Source of the DNA: Candidatus Gastranaerophilales bacterium
Lineage (GTDB): Bacteria; Cyanobacteriota; Vampirovibrionia; Gastranaerophilales; Gastranaerophilaceae
Assembly: GCA_947628355.1 (NCBI GenBank)
Contig: CANQZO010000033.1
Location: 1-11,862 of the forward strand
Length of the DNA: 11,862 nt
Direction of reading: 5' to 3'
Both the position numbers and the translations under genes were made by a program. This document shows, piece after piece, positions 1-5,394 of this stretch. The notes beneath the pieces were generated by a model. The model was given only the letters and a program-made list of their open reading frames with translations. It searched no databases and was not told the DNA's origin. How positions within the stretch are numbered: position 1 is the first letter of the stretch; every line of letters begins with the position of its first letter.

Positions 1-216
1 TCAAGAATAGGTGCAGGCTCTGTTGTAGTTGATGATGTTCCCGAAAATTCAACAGTTGTTGGAATCCCCGGAAGAATTGTCAAACAAAAGCTGTTAATAC
101 AAGGTCAATTAATGCACAACAGAATCCCCGACCCTGTTACCTGCCAAATTAACAGATTAAAATACGAAATTGAAGATTTAAAAGAACAAATAGAAGAACT
201 TAAAAAGGCGGATTAA
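1..216 (+). CDS. cysE: Serine O-acetyltransferase, C-terminal fragment (5' end outside window)
   Basis: This is the last 71 codons of a gene that begins before the window. The enzyme transfers acetyl from acetyl-CoA to L-serine, giving O-acetylserine, the first committed step of cysteine synthesis in the cytosol. The visible part begins in the left-handed beta-helix of the hexapeptide-repeat family (SRIGAGSVVVDDVPENSTVVGIPGR is the typical final coil, with the VGIPGR exit). It continues into a tail with HNRIPDPV, which resembles the H-x-x-x-PDPV stretch found near the CysE C-terminus. The last about 22 residues (EIEDLKEQIEELKKAD) are a charged heptad-like helix, probably a short coiled coil. 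Other hexapeptide acyltransferases share the beta-helix, but the PDPV tail favours CysE. The stop codon TAA lies inside the loop of the terminator hairpin. Confidence 0.85.
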   Translation, partial: SRIGAGSVVVDDVPENSTVVGIPGRIVKQKLLIQGQLMHNRIPDPVTCQINRLKYEIEDLKEQIEELKKAD

Positions 217-235
217 TTATCCGCCTTTTGTTATT
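203..235. terminator. Bidirectional intrinsic terminator between convergent cysE and the 205-aa protein gene
   Basis: A perfect 10-bp inverted repeat (203-212 AAAAGGCGGA with 220-229 TCCGCCTTTT) surrounds a 7-nt loop. On the plus strand the stem runs into a T-rich tail (TTTTGTTATT); on the minus strand it ends in a run of five T. It can therefore serve both genes, which converge on it (stops at 216 and 252). Confidence 0.88.
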
Positions 236-251
236 ATGTTTCAAACTATTT

Positions 252-869
252 TTAATGATTTTTAGGACCAAACAGGAAATCACCTAATTCTGTAAAGAGT
301 TTTACAGGAGTGCAAATTACTTCTAAAACATATTGACCTGCACTTACATGTTTTTCTTCTTTCTGATTGCACATTAGATTTAATAAATCTTCAGATGTTG
401 CTTCATCTATCTTGCTGTTGTTGAAGAATGTTTTTTGCCAGCTTCTTCCAGAAGCAGTAACAGTATTATCATTAATAAAGTCTTCTAATTTTTGACCGTC
501 TTCAAGTTCGGATTCAATTAATTGTTTTGCTACTGCTCTTAATTGTACATCATTGCCATCTTCACCAACTAAATATGCATATCTTGTTTGTGACATCATT
601 TCATCAAGTAAATCTTGATATGCTTCTAATGCTTCATCTTCACGTCCGCTTGAAATATAATTAATAACATTTGCTATATTAGTTTCTATTGCTGCATCAC
701 GGCCTGCATATTCTATTTCATGACCTTCTTTTGAATCTTGATAATCATATCTGCTTTCTAAAGCATCTTCATTATAGAAATCTGCCGCGTTAATTCCTCT
801 ACCAGCCAATACACCTGCAGTACCCGATCCGCTATTTAATAAACCATAACCACCAAATGAATAAGACAT
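252..869 (-). CDS. Unrecognised acidic protein, 205 aa
   Basis: I do not recognise a family. The protein starts MSYSFGGYGLLN, a Gly/Ser/Tyr-rich and probably flexible N-terminus (residues 1-30), followed by a charged, mostly helical body rich in Asp and Glu. There is no signal peptide; one modestly hydrophobic segment lies near the C-terminus (about 183-200, YVLEVICTPVKLF onward). The frame is open 15 nt further upstream to an ATG at 884, but a strong GGAGG lies between that ATG and the ATG at 869 with 6-nt spacing, so 869 is the real start. The gene stands alone, converges on cysE and shares its terminator. The clean start, Shine-Dalgarno and terminator make it a real gene; its function is unknown. 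A lineage-restricted cytoplasmic or non-classically exported protein is possible. Confidence 0.75.
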   Translation of the reverse strand: MSYSFGGYGLLNSGSGTAGVLAGRGINAADFYNEDALESRYDYQDSKEGHEIEYAGRDAAIETNIANVINYISSGREDEALEAYQDLLDEMMSQTRYAYLVGEDGNDVQLRAVAKQLIESELEDGQKLEDFINDNTVTASGRSWQKTFFNNSKIDEATSEDLLNLMCNQKEEKHVSAGQYVLEVICTPVKLFTELGDFLFGPKNH

Positions 870-917
870 AACTAACCTCCACATTTTTAAATTTTTATTA
901 AACTAACCCACATTTTT
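870..917 (-). repeat. Imperfect tandem duplication of the leader and ribosome-binding segment
   Basis: The 19-nt segment at 870-888, which contains the GGAGG, recurs at 901-917 with a 2-nt deletion and otherwise identical sequence (the copies begin AACTAACC on the plus strand). The upstream copy reads GTGGGTTAG on the minus strand and so has lost the GGAGG core. The copies start 31 nt apart. The rest of the 870-983 intergenic region is very AT-rich; a TATAAA at 917-922 (minus) is a possible -10 but has no convincing -35. Confidence 0.55.
876..880 (-). promoter_or_regulatory. Strong Shine-Dalgarno that fixes the start of the 205-aa protein at 869
   Basis: The minus strand reads GGAGG, then TTAGTT, then ATG. 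The 6-nt spacing is ideal for the ATG at 867-869, and the motif would sit inside the coding sequence if the ATG at 884 were used. Confidence 0.8.
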
Positions 918-983
918 ATAAAAACATTTGGCGATTAAAAATTTACTTAAAAATCTATTTTGTTAATATTTCTTAATAATTCA

Positions 984-1532
984 TTAAAATTGTTTTAAAA
1001 TTATTCCACCCAAAGCACCTGCTAATATTGCAAGTAACGGCTGTTTTTTCATAAATGAAAATGGTATCATCAAAATAATAAAAAGGAATAATGACTTGTA
1101 ATCAATAATAAAAGAATTTTGGGTTACACAGGTTTTATATAATAATTGCAGACCTATTGCGGTTAATAATGCGCACGACGCAGGTCTTAATCCGTTAAAT
1201 ATAGCATTAACTGCGCTGCAAGACTTAAATTTATCATATATTTTCATTATTGTTATTGCAAATAAAAAAGGAGCCGACTCAATTGCAAATGTACAAACTA
1301 ATGAACCGATAACACCGGCAGTCGTAAATCCCGTATATGTTGCCATATTTATTCCGATAGGTCCGGGGGTTATGTTTGATACGGCAATCATATTTGTTAG
1401 TTCATCAACACTAAACCAGTTATATTTACTTTGAATAAAATATAAGAACGGCAAAGCCGCATAACCGCCGCCTATTGCGAATATTCCTATTTTTAAAAAT
1501 TCATAATATAAAAGAATATAGAGTTTAAGCAT
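984..1532 (-). CDS. Chromate transporter (CHR) family protein, short half, second of pair
   Basis: This is a half-length (182 aa) integral membrane protein of the chromate ion transporter family, which exports chromate or related oxyanions across the inner membrane. The N-terminal motif FAIGGGYAALPFL (residues 18-30) and the ITPGPIGINMATYTGF stretch (54-69) are the family hallmarks, followed by several hydrophobic helices ending at GALGGIILKQF. Full-length ChrA has two such domains in one chain; short proteins are encoded as adjacent pairs and act together. The ATG at 1532 overlaps the end of the partner gene by 8 nt, and its GGAGG (1538-1542) lies inside the partner's last codons, so the two are translationally coupled. 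The actual substrate may not be chromate, since many homologues in anaerobes are uncharacterised. Confidence 0.88.
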   Translation of the reverse strand: MLKLYILLYYEFLKIGIFAIGGGYAALPFLYFIQSKYNWFSVDELTNMIAVSNITPGPIGINMATYTGFTTAGVIGSLVCTFAIESAPFLFAITIMKIYDKFKSCSAVNAIFNGLRPASCALLTAIGLQLLYKTCVTQNSFIIDYKSLFLFIILMIPFSFMKKQPLLAILAGALGGIILKQF

Positions 1533-2076
1533 TCTTGCCTCCCATAATTTTAGAGTGCAAAATTGCAGCTATTGCCGAAAGTAATATTACTATTGCGGGT
1601 GAAATAGGGAATATTAATAATACTGTCAATACAGTAAAAAATAATATATACGTAAATATGGAATATACACTCTTTGCCCACATATCTTTAACAGTTACAA
1701 TTACTAAAACAATAACGGAAATTCTAATTCCCCAAAAGGCATCTTTTACCAATTGATTATCAACAGCACCGTTTAATATATTTGCTAAAAGTATAATGGC
1801 GAAGAATGACGGAGTTATTATCCCAATAATAGCAGTGAGTGCACCGATTGTTCCGCGTGCTTTATAACCTGCGAACATTGAAATATTACCTGCAATTATA
1901 CCGGGAGTACACTGACTTAGGGCAAAATAATCCACAAGTTCTTCCTCACTAAGCCAATTTCTATTTTCGACTATATATTTTCGCAGCAAAGGCAATATTA
2001 CATAACCCCCGCCTAAAAGCTGTATTCCTATTATAAAAAATACTTTATATATATCCCATAATGATATTTTTTTCAT
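1525..2076 (-). CDS. Chromate transporter (CHR) family protein, short half, first of pair
   Basis: This is a 183-aa membrane protein homologous to the gene immediately downstream. It carries QLLGGGYVILPLL (residues 19-31) and SQCTPGIIAGNISMFAGY (54-71), the CHR counterparts of GGGY and TPGP, although here TPG is followed by I rather than P. About five hydrophobic helices follow. It probably pairs with the downstream half as a heterodimer, with the two halves inserting in opposite orientations as proposed for short-chain CHR pairs. The ATG at 2076 has no clear Shine-Dalgarno. Instead a GATAAT, preceded by TG one base upstream, ends only 6 nt before the start. The next gene upstream is divergent, so this is the first gene of a two-gene operon. 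Substrate specificity cannot be read from the sequence. Confidence 0.88.
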   Translation of the reverse strand: MKKISLWDIYKVFFIIGIQLLGGGYVILPLLRKYIVENRNWLSEEELVDYFALSQCTPGIIAGNISMFAGYKARGTIGALTAIIGIITPSFFAIILLANILNGAVDNQLVKDAFWGIRISVIVLVIVTVKDMWAKSVYSIFTYILFFTVLTVLLIFPISPAIVILLSAIAAILHSKIMGGKNA

Positions 2077-2134
2077 ACTTTTATTATCACATAAAAATTC
2101 CCAAAATGTTTAATATTACTTAAAAACGGGAATA

Positions 2135-2146
2135 CTACAATTGTAG
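2135..2146. promoter_or_regulatory. Perfect 12-bp palindrome in the divergent chr/HNH intergenic region
   Basis: CTACAATTGTAG is perfectly self-complementary and ends immediately before the GGAG of the HNH gene. It contains TACAAT (2136-2141), which resembles a -10 box. It could be an operator for one or both divergent genes (78-bp intergenic region), but 12-bp palindromes are expected a few times by chance in a window this size, so the assignment is weak. Confidence 0.25.
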
Positions 2147-2154
2147 GAGTTAAT

Positions 2155-2667
2155 ATGAATAAGGTGCTGTTACTTGATAGCCACAATAGACCGATAAACA
2201 TTTGCAGCTGGAAGCGTGCACTTGTACTTTTAATGAAAGGGAAAGCGGTTAATGCCAGACACCTTAATGATATTAATTCCATGATTAAGGTTGAAAATGT
2301 ATTAATACCCTTAGTAATTAAATTAACTTATGACTTGGCAATTCCTTATCAGGAATTGCCTTTTTGCAGAGAAAACATATTGGTAAGGGATGAATTTGTC
2401 TGCCAGTACTGCGGAGGTAAGTTTCATCCAGATGAATTAACACTTGACCATGTTTACCCGAAATCAAGATTAGGCCCTGATATATGGGAAAACATTGTTG
2501 CCTGCTGCAGAGAATGCAATCAAAAAAAAGCGGACAGAACGCCAAAAGAAGCCAGAATGAAACTGTTAAGGCGGCCTTATCGTCCTAAAGATTTTTTATC
2601 GTTTGAGCTTAAAAAATACCCCGAAAATCTGGTTAGATACTGGCGGGAATATTTTGAGGCTTCTTAA
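2155..2667 (+). CDS. HNH endonuclease, 170 aa, stand-alone
   Basis: This is a small protein with an HNH nuclease domain at residues about 74-135. Two zinc-binding CxxC pairs are visible (C83/C86 in FVCQYC and C118/C121 in CCREC). They frame the catalytic core LTLDHVYPKSRLG (D98, H99), the central N113 in WENIV, and N122 in CNQKKADRTP. The first about 60 residues (LLLDSHNRPINICSWKRALVLLMKGKA) form the conserved N-terminal segment of a family frequent in cyanobacteria and relatives. The domain cleaves or nicks DNA using one metal ion; its cellular role in this family is not established. It is not inside an intron and has no restriction partner nearby. A GGAG 6 nt before the ATG sets the start. 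The last 35 nt overlap the 3' end of the convergent 277-aa gene. Confidence 0.9.
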   Translation: MNKVLLLDSHNRPINICSWKRALVLLMKGKAVNARHLNDINSMIKVENVLIPLVIKLTYDLAIPYQELPFCRENILVRDEFVCQYCGGKFHPDELTLDHVYPKSRLGPDIWENIVACCRECNQKKADRTPKEARMKLLRRPYRPKDFLSFELKKYPENLVRYWREYFEAS

Positions 2668-3466
2668 CTAATCCGTCATAATACACTTTCATAAAATTAC
2701 CCAGCTGTTTCATATCGTTTTCATTGTATTTATCAGCATTTACCAATATTAATTTTTGTTTTATATCATAATCAGCCAAATTCGGTACTTTATGAGTTTG
2801 CTCCGTTATTTTCAACTTAAATGCAGATTTTTGATATTCGTTAATATAATCTAAATTAGTAACATCATATATCTGCTTAAATCTTGCTTTTGCATTTGAT
2901 AAACTGTCTGTAAAACCAAGCCAGGGGTCAACTACTACTATATCTTTATCTTTAGCTTCATCTAATTTTAAATCACTCATTGTTGTTATAACAAATGAAT
3001 GATCAAGTGGAGATTGACCGCTGTATACACATTCACCGCTTTTTTTATCTATAAAATCCGTTTGAAGATATAAAAGCATTCGTCTTGAATTATATATGCC
3101 GTTTGCAGTTAATGCAGTAAGTGCGCATATTGCAGCCTCCTCGCAATTTCCCGTTTTGTTTTTTTCAACACCTGCCAAGGTGAGAGCATAAGGCATCACA
3201 GCAGAATTTGCACTTGTTCGTTTTTTTATTACCTCTCTTTGCGCCATTATTTTTGAATGTACTTTATTTGATATATACTTTGCCAAATGATGAAGCGGGG
3301 ATTTCTTCTCATTTTGTGTGCTTAAATAAAAAGTATCAATATAGGTACTGCTTAACCGAGGGAATTCATTTAGGGATATGCGCATTATATCATCAGCGTC
3401 TCTGATTTTTTTATTTTTAGCACCAAATGTTTGAAATTTATTTAATTGTATTAAATTTATTTTCAT
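2633..3466 (-). CDS. Cysteine-peptidase/transglutaminase-like protein with Cys-His-Asp triad, 277 aa
   Basis: I recognise no named family, but the sequence shows a likely papain-like or transglutaminase-like core. It has C108 at a helix start (KTGNCEEAAICALTAL), H156 (PLDHSFVI) and D180 after a hydrophobic strand (DIVVVDPWLGF). The order and spacing are as in bacterial C58-type and transglutaminase-like enzymes. It would cleave or modify a peptide or amide bond; this is inferred from motifs only. The N-terminus MKINLIQLNKFQTFGAKNKK is short, Asn/Lys-rich and not a classical signal peptide; it resembles the N-terminus of the metallopeptidase-like protein at the right of the window. No good Shine-Dalgarno precedes the ATG. 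The gene is divergent from the DJ-1 gene (104-bp spacer) and its 3' end overlaps the HNH gene by 35 bp. Confidence 0.7.
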   Translation of the reverse strand: MKINLIQLNKFQTFGAKNKKIRDADDIMRISLNEFPRLSSTYIDTFYLSTQNEKKSPLHHLAKYISNKVHSKIMAQREVIKKRTSANSAVMPYALTLAGVEKNKTGNCEEAAICALTALTANGIYNSRRMLLYLQTDFIDKKSGECVYSGQSPLDHSFVITTMSDLKLDEAKDKDIVVVDPWLGFTDSLSNAKARFKQIYDVTNLDYINEYQKSAFKLKITEQTHKVPNLADYDIKQKLILVNADKYNENDMKQLGNFMKVYYDGLVKKPQNIPASI

Positions 3467-3570
3467 ACAGCATTTAAAACTTCAAAAAAAAATTTTTGCC
3501 TGAGTGATTTATCGTTTAGCACAGTGTTTGAAGTGTATTTTTCTGCTTTTATAACAAAAAAGGAGTCAAT

Positions 3571-4227
3571 ATGGCAAAGAAAGTTTTAATGGTAACTACT
3601 AATTTTTCCGATATTAACGAAGAAATACATACAGGAGTGTGGCTTGAAGAATTTGCAGTTCCGTTTCTGACATTTAAGGCAACAGGATATGATGTTACAG
3701 TTGCAAGTCCAAAGGGATGTGTTTCTCCGATTGATGAAAACAGTTTAAACTGCTCTAATCCGATGGAGTGGGATGATGCGGCAAAATATCTTAAAAATAC
3801 GGCAAAATTATCCGATGTTGATTATAAATCTTTTGACGCTCTGTTTTTACCGGGCGGACACGGACCGATGTTTGACCTTGCTCATAATGATGATTTAAGA
3901 ACAATTGTAGAATATATGTATATATATGATAAAATAATAGCTGCCGTTTGCCACGGAGTTGTCGGTTTAACTTATGCGTTTGATTGCAAAGAAAATCCGA
4001 TATTAAAAAACAAACAAGTTACTGCTTTTACAAATAAAGAAGAACAAATTGTAAAAATGTGTGAATTTATGCCTTTTTCACTTGAAGATAAAATCAAATC
4101 ACAAGGTGCTGTTTTTATAGCTGATAAACCTTGGAGCGAACATGTTGAAATCAATTGCAACCTTGTAACCGGACAAAACCAGCAATCTGCACTTTTGGCG
4201 GCAGAGGGAGTTATATCATTACTTTAA
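3571..4227 (+). CDS. DJ-1/PfpI family protein (Hsp31/glyoxalase III-like)
   Basis: This 218-aa cytosolic protein has the class I glutamine-amidotransferase-like flavodoxin fold. It has TGVWLEEFAVPFLTF (residues 21-35, with the conserved acidic E26/E27), the loop FDALFLPGGHGPMFDL (88-103), the nucleophile elbow AAVCHGVVGL (C127, H128), AFTNKEE (152-158), which lies where Hsp31-type proteins place their third catalytic acidic residue, and LVTGQNQQSA (198-207) near the end. These match the Hsp31/YDR533C branch better than PfpI proteases. Known members convert methylglyoxal to lactate without cofactor, or act as chaperones or deglycases; which applies here cannot be told. An AAGGAG (3560-3565) gives 5-nt spacing to the ATG. 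The gene stands alone, and its stop codon overlaps the end of the convergent SIMPL gene by 9 nt, with no terminator between them. Confidence 0.88.
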   Translation: MAKKVLMVTTNFSDINEEIHTGVWLEEFAVPFLTFKATGYDVTVASPKGCVSPIDENSLNCSNPMEWDDAAKYLKNTAKLSDVDYKSFDALFLPGGHGPMFDLAHNDDLRTIVEYMYIYDKIIAAVCHGVVGLTYAFDCKENPILKNKQVTAFTNKEEQIVKMCEFMPFSLEDKIKSQGAVFIADKPWSEHVEINCNLVTGQNQQSALLAAEGVISLL

Positions 4228-4959
4228 ATAGAAATCCGCGTTAACGTATACTCTTATCTTTACTTTGCCTGCTTCAACGGGAGTAGAAACTTCCGCCGTT
4301 TCAACAGCGCCGTCGGCAAGCATTGCCTTTGCATAAAATCTGCCGTTAGATACTGCCATATCTGTAGAGCAGGACGCATTTATATGTTTTATGCCCTCAA
4401 CCGAACTTCCCGCAGCTTTTGCTATTGAATCCGCCTGTGCTTTTAATCCCTTTAACAATTCGGGATACATTGCATTACATATACTTTCATCGTTTTCGTA
4501 CGAATAATAAAGTCCCTCAGTCCTGTTTGCACCGTTTGCTATAGCCGTATCAATTAACTTTGCTATTTTTGTTGTATCTTTTGTTTCTACGACAACGGAA
4601 TTTACCGCACTGTAATTTTTTATTGTTCTTTTCCCGCTTGATGTTGTTGTATATACGGGACGAACCGAAAAATTATTTGTTTTAATTACATCTGTTTGTT
4701 CTGTTGTTAATTCTTTTAAAGCGTTTATTATTTTAGATGATATTTCATTATTTGCAGAAGCAGCTTTTTGTGCGGTTTCTGCGGTATTTTCTACGGCGAA
4801 TGTGACTCTTGCTATATTAGGCTCTATTTCCTTTGTCTTAGAAGCATTTAATGATATAAAGCCTGCTTCTTTTTTTATTCCCGTATCGGAAGCATTAACG
4901 CATGCACCTGTTAATATCAAAATTCCAAACAAAACCGCAGATATTAATTTTTTATTCAT
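4219..4959 (-). CDS. Exported SIMPL-domain (DUF541) protein
   Basis: This 246-aa protein has an N-terminal export signal (MNKKLISAVLFGILILTGAC). The segment LTGAC satisfies a permissive lipobox with C20 as acceptor, but the -3 residue is Thr rather than Leu; cleavage after VNA (residue 23) by signal peptidase I is the alternative. The mature part is a SIMPL domain: GFISLNASKTKEIEPNIARVTFAVE opens it, followed by the NNEISSKIINALKE helix, TNNFSVRPVY, and repeated beta-alpha units to the C-terminus. Family members are periplasmic or outer-membrane-associated, oligomerise, and are linked to stress tolerance without a defined enzymatic activity. It is the last gene of a three-gene operon, with its start 1 nt after the stop of the membrane-protein gene and only a weak GAG-type ribosome site. 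The 3' end overlaps the DJ-1 gene. Confidence 0.87.
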   Translation of the reverse strand: MNKKLISAVLFGILILTGACVNASDTGIKKEAGFISLNASKTKEIEPNIARVTFAVENTAETAQKAASANNEISSKIINALKELTTEQTDVIKTNNFSVRPVYTTTSSGKRTIKNYSAVNSVVVETKDTTKIAKLIDTAIANGANRTEGLYYSYENDESICNAMYPELLKGLKAQADSIAKAAGSSVEGIKHINASCSTDMAVSNGRFYAKAMLADGAVETAEVSTPVEAGKVKIRVYVNADFYLK

Positions 4960-4960
4960 A

Positions 4961-5389
4961 TTAATTTCTCATTTCTTTTTTTTCATTTAATTCATCAACC
5001 TCGGATGTTTTTACTTCACTATCCGAATCTTCAATTTTTTTACTCATAATTTCAAATTCTTTGAATTGATTTAATTGAGAATTTTTTGCGCGTTCGAGAA
5101 TATCTTTTATTTGCTCTCTTGACAGACCTTGACTAACTCCGAAACCGATTAACGGACGTCTGTTATTCAAAGCATATAATGAAAGTGCAATTATTGCCCA
5201 TAAAACAATTCCCTGATATATATTTATAATGGAAACATAATCGGATTGCTGAAATCCAAAATTCCATAACTTCATGCAAACCCAGCCCGGAGATATTACA
5301 AATCCCGCAATAAGACCAAGCACTACAAAAACGGCAGTTATTATACCGCGTACTCCATTTATGGTTATTATTTTATAATTTTTATTCAT
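4961..5389 (-). CDS. Small inner-membrane protein, two helices with charged C-terminal tail
   Basis: This 142-aa protein is unrecognised as a family. Two hydrophobic segments are clear: about 13-34 (VRGIITAVFVVLGLIAGFVI) and about 57-74 (NIYQGIVLWAIIALSLYAL). A short basic loop NNRRPLIGFGVSQG follows, then a strongly charged, probably helical cytosolic tail (90-142; SREQIKDILERAK, then EKKE near the end). With Lys/Arg on both the N-terminus and the tail, both ends are likely cytosolic. The start lies 5 nt after the ligA stop, and an AAGGAA at the ligA 3' end serves as ribosome site, so it is co-transcribed with ligA. It may function with the downstream exported SIMPL protein rather than with ligase, but that rests only on position. 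Confidence 0.78.
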   Translation of the reverse strand: MNKNYKIITINGVRGIITAVFVVLGLIAGFVISPGWVCMKLWNFGFQQSDYVSIINIYQGIVLWAIIALSLYALNNRRPLIGFGVSQGLSREQIKDILERAKNSQLNQFKEFEIMSKKIEDSDSEVKTSEVDELNEKKEMRN

Positions 5390-5394
5390 ATAAG

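Noticed and set aside
1535..1756. Plus-strand open frame of 73 codons
   Set aside because: It lies antisense inside the first chromate-transporter gene, whose family motifs are clear; it has no ribosome site or recognisable product.
2318..2545. Minus-strand open frame opposite the HNH gene
   Set aside because: It is a shadow of the HNH coding region, where the catalytic motifs and CxxC pairs are read on the plus strand.
2155..2667. HNH gene as a homing endonuclease within an intron, or part of a restriction system
   Set aside because: It has its own start and flanking intergenic region, no interrupted host gene and no methyltransferase nearby.
3528..3555. TTGAAG with TATAAC 16 nt later as a promoter for the DJ-1 gene
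   Set aside because: Transcription would start at about 3562, inside the AAGGAG ribosome site, which would then be truncated; the match is probably chance in AT-rich DNA.
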